NCBI GenBank assembly: GCA_038049695.1
Contig: CP142453.1
Span: forward strand, 130,707,001-130,771,000
DNA: 64,000 nt
Direction: 5' to 3'
Source: Cinnamomum chago
Taxonomy: Eukaryota; Streptophyta; Magnoliopsida; Laurales; Lauraceae
Shown here: positions 49,304 to 61,054 of the stretch, in pieces
Layout of the letters: the number at the start of each line of letters is the position of its first letter
Position numbering within the stretch: the stretch's first letter is position 1
Made by a program: the position numbers and the translations under genes
Notes under the pieces: model-generated
The model's database searches: none
Seen by the model: only the letters and a program-made list of their open reading frames with translations
Told to the model about the DNA's origin: nothing

Positions 49304-51150
49304 TCTATATATCTATTGGAATGTGGTCTCCTTTCGTTTAACCACAGGCCTCCAAAGTTTCATCCCTTAATTCATAGCATACATGAAGACAGCTGTCATG
49401 ATATGCTCACTCTCCACTCTCCACTCTCCTCTAAACTAACTTCCGTATAGCTTCCTAAAAAAAAAGGTCCCACTACGTAACTGATCTGGTACTGGAAATA
49501 AAGATAACATTGGAAAAAAAAAAGGGGATTGTTCCTAAAACAAGTCATCTCCCTCTCTCTTATCAGACGCTGCATGGTGGGCCAAACAGGGCCCACCTTG
49601 TACGGGTTCACCACCTACTGGTTCTCTCGTGGGTCCTCCTTCGGATCCACATATCAGATGGGTTATCGGGTGGCCCACTTGGGTCCTGGTATCAACGCAA
49701 GAAAATCAAGCCCTCACCAAATCCTCCCAACCAGACACCTTGGAATAATCAGAACCAAACACCCAAATAAATTCAAATCTAAAACACATCATCTCCCTCT
49801 CTCTAATCAGACGATGGATGGTGGGCCAAACAGGGCCCACCTCGTACGGGTTCACCACCAACTGGATAGCCCGTGGGTCATCCTTTGGATCCAGGGATCA
49901 GATGAGTCATCGGGTGGCCCACATGGGTCCCAATATCAACGCAAGAAAATCAAGCCTTCATCAAATCCTCCCAACCAAACACCTTGGAATAATCAAAACC
50001 AAACACCCAAATAAATTCAAATCCCTCTAAACAACAACTTGGGTCCTTATATCCAAACTAGCTGAACAGCTGTAAAACTAAATGAGCTTAAAATTTTCCC
50101 AAACAATGACTAAAACTTGACTAGATTTTATCTCAAACAATTGCTGAAATTGGGCTGGGTTACAACCAGATTTTGACATCAAATGGGTTGAGATTGGATC
50201 AAAAACCACCCCCAAATAGATAGATGTGGTGGGCTGAAACACAGACTAAAAGTAAGTCCTAAATGGACTGAAAATTGGCTCGGCAAACTACTATGAAAAA
50301 GCTAAAAATCAGTTCCGTGAATATGTTTAAAATTACTCCAAAGGTTGGCTACAAATAGGAAATGGTTAAAGTGGATTGGCTAAAAAAAAAAGGTTTCTAA
50401 TGAATACAGGCCTGAACACTTGATCAAGCAGGCTAAAAAAAAATGGCCAAATAAAAATGGGTTATGGTTAAAGGCTCAACCCAAGTTTGCCCTTAGAAAG
50501 GGGTTAAAATTAGCCCAAGTATGGTTCAAATGGGCCAATCTGTGATTGGGGCCCAATAGGGCCTAATATCCTACCACCCAAATGTAACTCCGGATGAAGG
50601 GGCTGGATTTGTTAGGCGTGGAGGCCGGGGCCATCCAGCACCTTGATCAGGGAGAGGGCATGTTTGAAGAATAAAAAATTGTTTAGGTGTCTTGGACTGT
50701 GGGACCCAATGGGCGATCTGATCAGGGGATTGTGTTTTTTATTGTCTTTAATCAAACATTCACATTTAATTAAAATGCCTGGGCCATCCAGCACCTTGAT
50801 TAGGGAGAGGGCATGTCAGAAAGGAAAAAAATAAAACATTTAGGTTTTTTTGCACCTCCATCTAAACTTATTGGGTTGGAAAAATAAAAGAGAGGGACTC
50901 CATGTTCGCAATGTTTTTGACATGTTCTTGACGAGGCATTAATTTTTTTTTCCAGGTCTACAGTCAACTATATCATCAAACCATCAAGACTTTAAGAAAA
51001 AACCCATCCTCACACCTCATGCTAAAAATCAAATTAGCAACAAAAAAATGATTCAACTGTTTACTAATTAAATTATTTAATAAAAATAAAACATATGAGT
51101 CTGTGTATTTAGTGGTTCTGTGGTTCGTGCATAGCACGGAGTGTTGCTAG
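49304..51150 (+). mobile_element. Non-autonomous Helitron, 1.85 kb
   Basis: It starts TCTATATATC after A at 49303 and ends GTTGCTAG before T at 51151, the TC...CTAG ends and A/T target of Helitrons. The 3' hairpin CGTGC-ATA-GCACG (51126-51138) lies 12 bases before the end. The duplicated unit 2 has the uninterrupted site (GAATATAATACTATATAC at about 56926), proving insertion and borders. No RepHel gene. It contains a 244-bp tandem duplication (49537-49780, 49781-50025) and a second internal repeat (CCATCCAGCACCTTGAT at 50630 and 50785). Confidence 0.9.
49537..50025. repeat. 244-bp tandem duplication inside the Helitron
   Basis: Two diverged copies, each with ATGGTGGGCCAAACAGGGCC and ending CACCCAAATAAATTCAAAT. 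The open frames across it are an effect of the repeat and show no known domain. Confidence 0.85.
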
Positions 51151-51604
51151 TATAATACTATATACATGAGTAGGGACATGCTCGTGTGAACGCATCGGGT
51201 GACAACTCAACTTAGGCCTGAGTGGCACTAATCGGAGTCAAATTGCAAGTCTACAAACAGTGGATAAGAATAATTCAATTGGATATTGTCTGTATTGCTG
51301 CACTTAGACCTGACATTCACCTGTGAACTGATGAAGTTTTAAGCATTTCCTATAAAGATGACCGTGTGATATTCTAGGGTCATGCGATATCGCACATATC
51401 GCACTTTGCGATATTTTTGGGCAATACGAAATCATACATATCTATCTTAGGGCCATGCGATATTTCACTATTATTATACAAAAATCTCCCCCAAAAAATA
51501 TTTAAACTTCAATTACCTTGAAGCAAATATCATGTCTAAGAGATGTGTAAAGGCCCTACAAAAATATCCATAAAATAAAATATAGGCTCAAAGAATTAAA
51601 AAAA
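51151..51604. repeat. HPR unit sequence downstream of exon B
   Basis: Matches 56930-57300 (for example GATATCGCACATATCGCACT versus GGTATCGCACACATCGCACT), which lies in the same position relative to exon C. No exon 2 of the reductase is present. Confidence 0.7.
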
Positions 51605-51660
51605 TTAATAATAACAAAATAAAACAGAGAGAACCTTGGAACCGAAAAGAGGGTAGTTGC
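51605..51660 (-). pseudogene. Scrap of an HPR3-like exon 1 3' end
   Basis: AGAGAGAACCTTGGAACCG followed by an AGAGGGTAG-like stretch matches the donor and last codons (YPLLGSK) of exon C at about 57433-57465, then the similarity stops. It lies about 300 bases downstream (gene sense) of exon B's donor. Confidence 0.6.
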
Positions 51661-51958
51661 CACATTTTCTTCATGGACGTCCTCACAACGATTAAGGACA
51701 ACCAAGGTCTCCACAGCGATTCACTATATATAGTAGCTACCGAAATGATCATGTACTAGGTTTAAATGAAAGATAATTTGGGTATTTAAAAAAATTAAGA
51801 CCTTATTTAAAATCCCCCTTTCAAAAAGTGCCCAAGACCAGCTTTGGGCTTGATAGTACTTAACCTAGCTCCACTTATATGGGAAAAGTTCCCTTTACAT
51901 GGGATTCTTTCTAAAACCTTGAAAAAAAAAATCTAGCAGAGGAGAGAAGAGAGAGAAC

Positions 51959-52459
51959 CTTAGAACCGAGAAGAGGAAAGTCGCCCTTTGCAGACCAGAG
52001 TCCGCCGCGCACATAACGATCAGAAGCAGAGATTCGGCGATGGGCGTCAATCAACAGCCCCATGGCATAATCAGCAACGTTTACAGCATAGGCGGCCCCC
52101 GAATTGGCGACGGCAACTCCCCGGCGGCGGCACTCAGATATGTCGATGTGGTCGTAGCCGGCGCTAGTCGTAAGGACGCACCGGACGTGGGGAAGGCTAT
52201 CCAGGATCTCCCCATCGACGGGGGCACGACCCGTCGACAGAATCACCTGCACAGACGACGCATGAGCCGCCAAGAACTGATCCCTTGGAAGCGGTGATTC
52301 CCATGGCTTCAGGAGGCAGAATTTCTTGGAGAGACCTTCGTCTATAAAGGGTTTGAGAGGTTTCAGTAGAAGAACTATGGGCAGATCAGCTTGTTCATCT
52401 TCTTTTACTGTTTCTAGTTTTATTCCTTCTTCAGTAGCTGTAGCTGCTGCTGCCGCCAT
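51959..52459 (-). CDS. HPR3-like first exon B (no second exon nearby)
   Basis: 167 codons from ATG 52457-52459 (MAAAAATATEEG) to TCTAAG before donor GTTCTC, phase 0. An upstream in-frame ATG (52526-52528) is possible, but exon C starts at the homologous internal ATG. Blocks: LPIVLLLKPLKPFIDEGLSK, PWESPLPRDQFLAAHA, VLTTSAGYDHIDISECRRRG, VADYAMGLLIDAHRRISASD, RYVRGGLWSAKGDFPLLGSK. It is the substrate-binding half of the reductase and is inactive alone. The next catalytic exon in gene sense is the one at 37216-37731, 14.2 kb away across exon A and the Copia element. Either a distal alternative first exon or an orphan duplicate. The open frame and intact donor are directly visible; expression is not. 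Confidence 0.75.
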
Positions 52460-52632
52460 CGACGATGAGATGGGATTTGCCTTCGTCGACTCGACAAGAG
52501 TGGGGGTATTTGTGCTCTCACCAAACAAATAAAAACAAGTGAGCGAAATTGTGAGGGAGTAATAAGCGGGTCAATCACATCAATCGTACATGAAAGGCAA
52601 CTGACTACACCAAACTTTACCAACTCCGTCAG

Positions 52633-52770
52633 ACCATGATCCTTTCTCGAGAGAGGCTCCTCAAAAAGGGGCAAAATAGGAAACAGAAGGAGAATCGAGT
52701 TCGATGGATGCTCTACTTGTGCTTCTGCTGCCATACTCTCTACTTGCAATTCTTTGCCTTTGCCGGTCAA
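52633..52770 (-). pseudogene. Scrap of exon A 5' end
   Basis: Minus-strand frame MTGKGKELQVESMAAEAQVE, then FPILPLFEEPLSRKDHGL, is a close copy of the first ~47 residues of exon A, then breaks off. Its upstream flank (52771-53100) also matches that of exon A. It lies 170-310 bases upstream of exon B's start, so exon B sits behind a promoter-bearing scrap of A. Confidence 0.85.
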
Positions 52771-52970
52771 GATTTGATTTTAACGTCTTCCTGCAATTCT
52801 TCTCTTCGAAGTGTATATTGGGATCCCAAATTTCAGGGATACCATTAATAAAATATTAGTAATAATAGATTTTAAGTCTTAATTATATTTGATAACAACA
52901 GATTTGGCAGGCAGATATTTGCAGGAAACTGCTTTTTTCTTTTTAATGAGTTTGCAAAGGCCTGACACTG

Positions 52971-55900
52971 CCTGAGGTATTCTCATATGACCAAGATTTT
53001 GAACGGGCTTGATTTAACTAGTACTGTACTTTTCGTTAGAAAAGCAGATCGACTTTTACCAGTGTCCCACTGTTTCCCGAGTCACATGCCATCACCACGT
53101 GTAGCCCGCGAATCTGGAGTTGCGTGGAGAGTCACCTAGTCCCACACATTTACTAGAATTCCAATATTTTTTATCTAGGAAAATCTTGGATTGCTAAATA
53201 AGGTTGAATTCCAAAATCCTTCTAAGAGCATGCGCATTTTAAATTTTCATCAAAATGCAAATAAGGTGAAATTCCAGAATTTCTAAAGACTAATTAGGAC
53301 TTATTATGTGCTGAAATTCATAAATTCTTATAAAAAAAAATCAGAGACATGATATCACATCCCCCAACCACTAGAATTTCAATTATAAATTCTAGTAAAG
53401 AAACAACCCCTTGAGGATACAAATTCTTTTCTTAACCACAAATGACAAAACAACCTCAATCATCAGCGTTATAAAAAAGAGACTGATCACCTGTTGCAGT
53501 TGTTATATCTTTACCGTGAGTGAAGTAATAAGAGTCCGCCACATCATCTAAAAATTACATTTGAGTTGGCCAACCCAATGACTTGATGTGATGTCTAACC
53601 ACCTATCGCAGCAGTTGTTATACCTTCACATCGATGGATGGAGGCAACATAACTCAGATATAAAATGCTGATAATTTGGGACATACTTGACCCACTTGGA
53701 CCCATCAAGAGTATTGATGACCTAACAATGCACCTGCTTTGATGGGTCTAACCTGCTAATGCAATAAAAAGAAAACAAAACTGTTTGTTACTTTACAAAG
53801 TCAAACCATCACTCATGACCGGGCACTAAAAAAACCATAATATGGAGTGTAACCTTGGGAAATTCTGAGTTAAAGAAGTGAAACCAGACAGCAGAGAACT
53901 ACAGAGTGTGCTTATCTATTGAAATATGAGCCATTCAAAGTAAATGTCTTCAAAGTATAATTCGAGTTTGGTGCTCTATATTAGCTGACAGTTTTATTTA
54001 AAAAAAAAAGGTGATCATCACAATGCATATTCATTGTCAAGTTTTTTTTCCTTAACAGTTAAACCGTGGAAAAAAATTAAATTGATGTAAAATTTAAAGA
54101 TAACCCATATACCAAAAGGACATTTATTTTAGAAGATTTTACTCGAAAAATCGCAAAATTCAGTCATTCATAAAATTTTACCTTGATGTGGCCACTTTTA
54201 AAAAATTCTTGAAAGAGACATGGCTAACAAGGAAAAACGAAATTTCAAAAAATTCACCTGCTCTTGTATGTATCTGAATTAACATATTTATAACTTTATA
54301 AAATCACTCTCCTTATGAATGCCAAATAGCTTAAAAAGATAAAGGTGCCAACACCACTCGACTTACTGCTCCACTATTATTGGTCATCGCTTGTTGGGCT
54401 ATGGTGCGATATTCTCTAACCTATCTTGATACCACTTCGATATCATAATCTTTAGGGCTCTTTGTTTTCTTATGCATGTAACTGCATTTTTATAGTTGGT
54501 AATTACTTCACTTTAGTGGTTGGTTGTTACTAGAGAGGTAGTGGTGGTCATTTAGAGCATTTTATGAATATGAAATTTACAAATAGGTAAGTGGGCATTT
54601 ACAATATTCACCACAATGGTGCAGTGGGCATTTACATAATATGTGGATATGTCTATTTAAGAAGAATTCTGTAATGCATTTTGATATAGTGAACTATAAG
54701 ATTTTATCTTCATCCAATTGTCTGTGTTATGTGGTTGTGAGTCTTGAAAAATACTTTTTTAAAACTAACTGTTGAAAAAGAAGGAGAACATGAAATGATA
54801 ATCCAAACCGATGAGCAAGTTGAGCAAATGAATCTCATTCCCTCTCGTGGTATATCCTTACATTTTAATTCAATAAGAGTAGGTTCCACCTTCAAGTTGA
54901 GCAAATGAAATAAGCATGATTCAAATTAATCTGGTGTTGGGACCCACTTTTATTCAACCGAAATCTAAGAATATATCACTCGAGGGGATGGGATTCAAGA
55001 TCAACGATTCAGATTGACATCATGTGGGCCCCATGGTGGAGTTTGGGCCGCATGAAGTAAGCCGAAGAAAGCCTGTTCAATCTCATTTTGACGGTGGGAC
55101 CCACCTCTATTAAACGAAAACATGAGGATATGCCATCGGACGTGATGGGATTCAAAATCAACGGTTCAAATCATCATCATATGTGCCCCACGATGGAGTT
55201 CTAAGCACCCAAATCGTCTGTTGTCTGTCTTCCAACCCAAACCACTAAAAAATAAAAGGGAAAAGAAAAATAAAGGAAGAAAAAGCACTAAGAGCAATAT
55301 CACTACGGGGGAACGCAGGTTAGAGTATAACTAAAACACATACCAACACCAAACCTGATTTAAGTCCAAGCCGAGGGAAAAAAGTATACCCGACCAACAT
55401 GCTACCAAACCCGCCCCTAATAAAAGGTGGACAAGGCAAGTCCCCTTTTAAATCAGACCCATTGTCCTCCTAATTCCCCCAATGTTCCAACACGCTTTCC
55501 ATGAGTGGGATGTGTAGAACTCAATCATGGTGTTCGCATTAATCATAATCCAAACCGATCAAAATGATAGTCATTCATTGCCATGAAGGAAAGGAGAGGA
55601 ACACAAAGTGAGCCACCTATTAAAAATCAAAACATTTCAAACCCAACATGGGATGTCCCTAAATCACACTGTAACAGGAGTTGGTCAACATTGAAGCAGA
55701 AATTGGGACATCCCGTTAGCCTATCCTGTAGGGTTTCCCACCCCACACACAAAAGGGCGTGAGTGAAACTGGCGGATTCACTCTCTATATGGCACGGAGG
55801 TGCGAGAATCTAAATGCTATCACCTATTAAGTTGTCTGTGTTAGCTTTTACACCCACTCCATTATTAAGTTAGCTACACGTCCCTTTCTTTCTATGGAAA

Positions 55901-55994
55901 GAGGAGAGCAACTACAGAGGAGGAACCAGAAGTGCCTCACAAATTAGAAATCGGTGGAGAATGGTCTCTTATCTCAGTGTAAGAGGTGGCAGGG
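52971..55994. repeat. 3-kb segmental duplication, copy in unit 2
   Basis: Nearly identical to 58022-61054 over the whole length, with small indels (for example A/T runs near 54000 and 59045). It includes G-box CACGTG at 53096-53101. Only short open frames without known domains. Confidence 0.92.
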
Positions 55995-56412
55995 CATGAC
56001 CACTTTACCTGACCAAAGGGCTTTATCAATCACAAGAAATCTACTTTTCTCATCCAAGGGCTCCATCACTTCACCCGAAATCTACAATCCTCACTCACAG
56101 GAGTTCCCAGCCCCTATAGCTGGGTACCGAAAATAAGAAGTCACAGCCCAGTGGCAAAGCGGCTTCTCACACAGGTAGTTGCCCGCAATAATTAAAGAAA
56201 AAAAAATACTCCAAAAGAGGATCATCCATAGAATTTCGAAGAACCCTATATATATATTTATTTATTTATATATATCTTAAGCCTTTACTCTAAATGTGAC
56301 TCATTCATTGATGGGCAATGAAGATTTTGGAATTCCATGTGGGGACTATATTTGAAGAATTCTAAAACTCTCCGGACAATAACTCACCTTGAACTTGAGT
56401 TCAATTCAGTAG
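55649..56412. other. 765-bp block absent from unit 1
   Basis: Begins TGGGATGTCCCTAAATCACA; the inverse motif GGGACATCCC follows at about 55707. Unit 1 joins AACCCAACA directly to CTCTCAACAATGAAGC at about 48475. Unit 3 has the block up to the Athila-like insertion. Probably an inserted element, but no clean target duplication was found. Confidence 0.55.
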
Positions 56413-57441
56413 AATGAAGCTTAACCCAGCTTGACTTTTCAAGCTCAAGCATAAGTTCAGCCATGACTGGAAATATATGAAGTTAAGCCTGAGCTTGGAA
56501 TAAACATACACATCAAGTTTGAGCTTGGAGTCAAGCCCAACTCAAGGATATCAAATATATGAGAATTTTCTACTTGGCACCTCTTTGTATGAGCACCACC
56601 ACGTGGGTCCACTTATGTATTTTAAAAGAGAAAATATAGAAGGCTATGAATGGATGTATAAATTTAGCATTATACATCTCTATCAACTTTACCTAAAAAT
56701 CTCTTAAAAAGCAACGGCCGTTACTTTTTTTTAAAGGCAACCGCTCTAATTTGTAAATAAGCTCTAAAATCAAAAAATCAATTAGTATTTATCAAATGTT
56801 CTAATATATAAATAAGTTCTAAATCACAAAATAAAAAATTATTTTTAGAGTTACCAAGCAGGTCCTAAGTGGAAATTTTAAGACTTCAAAAGAACAACAG
56901 CAAAAAAAATGTTAAAAAGTACAAGAATATAATACTATATACGTGTGTGGGGACATGCTCATGCGAACGAATCGGATGGCAAGGTCTTAACAACTTGGTC
57001 AAAACTCAAAACTCAACTAAGCTTAGACCTGGGTGGCACTCATTGGAATCAAATTGCAACTCTATAAACAGTGGATCAAAATAATTCAATTTGACATTGT
57101 TATAGCTGTACTTAGATCTAACGTTCGCCTTAAACCTAACATTGCCTACCAACCGATGAAGTTTAAGTATTTCCTATAGAGATGACCATGTGATATTTTA
57201 GGGCCATGACTCATGCGGTATCGCACACATCGCACTTTATGATATTTTAATGCCTTATGATATCACACGTGATATATGCCATGCGATACTTCACTGTCTA
57301 AACTTCAACTGGTCTCAGGCAAATGTCAGGTACAATGGACGTATATGGGCCCACCCAAATTTCCAAGGTAAAAAATTTAGGCCCAAAGAATTAGAAGGAA
57401 AAAAAAAACAATAATAAAATAAAATAAAACAAAGAGAGAAC
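56413..57441. repeat. Unit 2 sequence between the block and exon C
   Basis: Matches 48480-48770, 48990-49303 and 51151-51450 of unit 1 in order. It contains the empty site of the Helitron at about 56926 and no reductase exon 2. Confidence 0.75.
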
Positions 57442-57930
57442 CTTGGAACCGAGAAGAGGGTAGTCGGCCCTAGAAGACCAGAGGCCGCTCCGGACGTAAC
57501 GGTCCGACGCAGAGATTCGGCGAAGGACGGCGAGCAACAGCCCCACGGCAAAGTCCGCCGCGTCCTCGGAGAACACGGTCCCCGCATTGGCAACGGCGAC
57601 TCCCCGGCGCCGGCACTCCGGCAAGTCGATGTGGTCGACGCCGGCGCTGATTGTGACAACGCACCCGAGGCAGGGGAGGCTCTCCAATATCTCGGCGTTG
57701 ACGGGGGCGAGTCTCCTGCACAAGATCGCCCTCACAGACCGCGCATGGGCGGCCAAGAACTGGTCCCTTGGCAGCGGCGATTCCCATGGCCTCAGGAGGC
57801 GGAATCTCTTCGATAGACGCTCGTCTAGAAAGAAATTCAGAGGACGTAGTAGGAGAACAAAGGGCATATCTTCTTCCTTTTCTTCTTTTCTTTCTACTTT
57901 TCCTATTCCTTGTGTAGCTACCGCTGCCAT
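57442..57930 (-). CDS. HPR3-like first exon C (no second exon nearby)
   Basis: 163 codons from ATG 57928-57930 (MAAVATQGIGKVERKEEKEE) to TCCAAG before donor GTTCTC, phase 0. Blocks: MPFVLLLRPLNFFLDERLSK, PWESPLPRDQFLAAHARSVR, GCVVTISAGVDHIDLPECRR, ADFAVGLLLAVLRRISASDR, YVRSGLWSSRADYPLLGSK. The coding part is markedly more GC-rich than its surroundings. No stop or frameshift. As with exon B, no catalytic exon follows before the next first exon; the only one is at 37216-37731, about 19.7 kb downstream. The start fits exon B's homologous ATG. G-box CACGTG lies at 58155-58160, about 225 bases upstream. Confidence 0.78.
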
Positions 57931-58021
57931 AGACGATGAGATGGAATTCGCCGTCGTGAATTCTAGAAGCGTCGAGTATTTGTGCTCACCGCTCGCTCAC
58001 CACAGAAATGAAATGAAACTG

Positions 58022-61000
58022 CCTGAGGTATTCTCGTATTTTGTCTCAACAGGAACTGACCAAGATTTTGAACGGGCTTGATTTAACTAGTACTCTACTT
58101 TTCGTTAGAAAAGCAGATCGCCTTTTTACTGTTTTCCGAGTCACAAGCCATCACCACGTGTAGCCCGCGAATTTGGAGTTGCGTGGAGAGTCACCTAATT
58201 CCCACACATTTACTAGAATTCCAATATTTTTTATCTAGGAAAATCTTGGATTCCTAAATAAGGTTGAATTCCAAAATCCTTCTAGCATGCGCATTTTAAA
58301 ATTTCATCAAAATACAAATAAGGTAAAATTCCTAAAGACTAATTAGAACTTATTATGTGCTGAAATTCATAAATTCTTATAAAAAAAAAATCAGATATAT
58401 GATAGTTAATCCCCCAACCACTAGAATTTCAATTATAAATTCTAATAAAGAAACAACTCCTTGAGAATACAAATTATTTTCTTAACCACAAATGACAGAA
58501 CAACCTCAATCATTAGCGTTATTAAAAAGAGACTGATCACCTGTTGCAGTTGTTATATCTTTACCGTGAGTGAAGTAATAAGAGTCCGCCACATCATCTA
58601 AAAATTACATTTGAGTTGGCCAACCCAATGACTTGATGTGATATCTAATCACCTATAGCAGCAGTTGTTATACCTACACGTTGATGGATGGAGGCATCAT
58701 AACTCAGATATAAAATGGTGATAATTTGGGACATACTTGACCCACTTGGACCCATCAACAGTATTGATGACCTAACAATGCACCTACTTTGATGGGTCTA
58801 ACCTGCTAATGCAATAAAATGAAAACAAAACTGTTCGTTACTTTACAAAGTCAAACCATCACTCATGACCGGGCACTACAAAAACCATAATATGGAGTGT
58901 AACCTTGGGAAATTCTGAGTTAAAGAAGTGAAACCAGACAGCAGAGAACTATAGAGTGTGCTTATCTATTGAAATATGAGTCATTCAAAGTAAATGTCCT
59001 CAAAGTATAATTCGAGTTTGGTGCCCTATGTTAGCTGACAGTTTTTTTTTTTTTTAAAAAAGGTGATCATCACAATGCATATTCATTGTCAAGTTTTTTT
59101 TTTTCCTTAACAGTTAAACCGTGGAAAAAAAATTAAATTGATGTAAAATTTAATGATAACTCATATACCAAAAAGACATTTATTTTAGAGGATTTTACTC
59201 GAAAAATCGCAAAATTCAGTCATTCATAAAATTTTACCTTGAAGTGGCCACTTTTAAAAAAATTCTTGAAAGAGACATGGTTAACAAGGAAAAATGAAAT
59301 TTAAAAAAATTCACCTGCTTTTGTATGTATCTAAATTAACATATTTATAACTTTATAAAATCACTCTCCTTATGAATGCCAAATAGCTTAAAAAGATAAA
59401 GGTACCAACACCACTCGACTTACTGCTCCACTATTATTGGTCATCGCTTGTTGGGCTATGGTGCGATATTCTCTAACCTATCTTGATACCACTTCGATAT
59501 CATAATCTTTATGGCTCTTTGTTTTCTTATGCATGTAATTTCATTTTTATAGTTGGTAATTACTTCACTTTAGCGGTTGGTTGTTACTAGAGAGGTAGTG
59601 GTGGTCATTTAGAGCATTTTATGAATATGAAATTTACAAATAGGTAAGTGGGCATTTACAATATTCACCACAATGGTGCAGTGGGCATTTACATAATATG
59701 TGGATATGTCTATTTAAGAAGAATTCTGTAATGCATTTTGATATAGTGAACTATAAGATTTTATCTTCATCCAATTGTCTGTGTTATGTGGTTGTGAGTC
59801 TTGAAAAATACTTTTTTAAAACTAACTGTTGAAAAAGAAGGAGAACATGAAATGATAATCCAAACCGATGAGCAAGTTGAGCAAATGAATCTCATTCCCT
59901 CTCGTGGTATATCCTTACATTTTAATTCAATAAGAGTAGGTTCCACCTGCAAGTTGAGCAATTGAAATAAGCATGATTCAAATTAATCTGGTGTTGGGAC
60001 CCACTTTTATTCAACCGAAATCCAAGAATATATCACTCGAGGGGATGGGATTCAAGATCAACGATTCAGATTGACATCATGTGGGCCCCATGGTAGAGTT
60101 TGGGCCGCATGAAGTAAGCCGAAGAAAGACAGTTCAATCTCATTTTGACGGTGGGACCCACCTCTATTAAACGAAAACATGATGATATGCCATCGGACGT
60201 GATGGGATTCAAGATCAACGGTTCAAATCATCATCATATGTGCCCCACGATGGAGTTCTAAGCACCCAAATCGTCTGTTGTCTGTCTTCCAACCCAAACC
60301 ACCGAAAGATAAAAGGGAAAAGAAAAATAAAGGAAGAAAAAGAAGCACTAAGAGCAATATCACTACTGGGGAACACAGGTTAGAGTATAACTAAAACACA
60401 AACCAACACCAAACTTGATTTGAGTCCAAGCCGAGGGAAAAAAGTATACCCGACCAACATGCTACCAAACCCGCCCCTAATAAAAGGTGGACAAGGCAAG
60501 TCCCCTTTTAAATCAGACCCATTGTCCTCCTAATTCCCCCAATGTTCCAACACGCTTTCCATGAGTGGGATGTGTAGAACTCAATCATGGTGTTCGCATT
60601 AATCATAATCCAAACTAATCAAAATGATAGTCATTCATTGCCATGAATGAAAGGAGAGGAACACAAAGTGAGCCACCTATTAAAAATCAAAACATTTCAA
60701 ACCCAACATGGGATGTCCCTAAATCACACTGTAACAGGAGTTTGCCAACATTGAAACAGAAATTGGGACATCCCGTTAGCCTATCCTGTAGGGTTTCCCA
60801 CCCCACACACAAAAGGGCGTGAGTGAAACTGGCGGATTCACTCTCTATATGGCACGGAGGTGCGAGAATCTAAACGCTATCACCTATTAAGTTGTCTGTG
60901 TTAGCTTTTACACCCACTCCATTATTAAGTTAGCTACATGTCCCTTTCTTTCTATGGAAAGAGGAGAGCAACTACAGAGGAGGAACGAGAAGCGCCTCAC

Positions 61001-61054
61001 AAATCAGAAATCGGTGGAGAACGATCTTTTACCTTAGTGTAAGAGGTGGCTGGG
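58022..61054. repeat. 3-kb segmental duplication, copy in unit 3
   Basis: Copy of 52971-55994. It is cut at its right end by the Athila-like LTR, at the point where the other copy continues GGCAGGGCATGACC (55988). Confidence 0.92.

Noticed and set aside
52040..52297. Plus-strand frames opposite HPR3-like exons B and C
   Set aside because: Shadows of GC-rich coding sequence on the other strand; the minus frame carries the family motifs.
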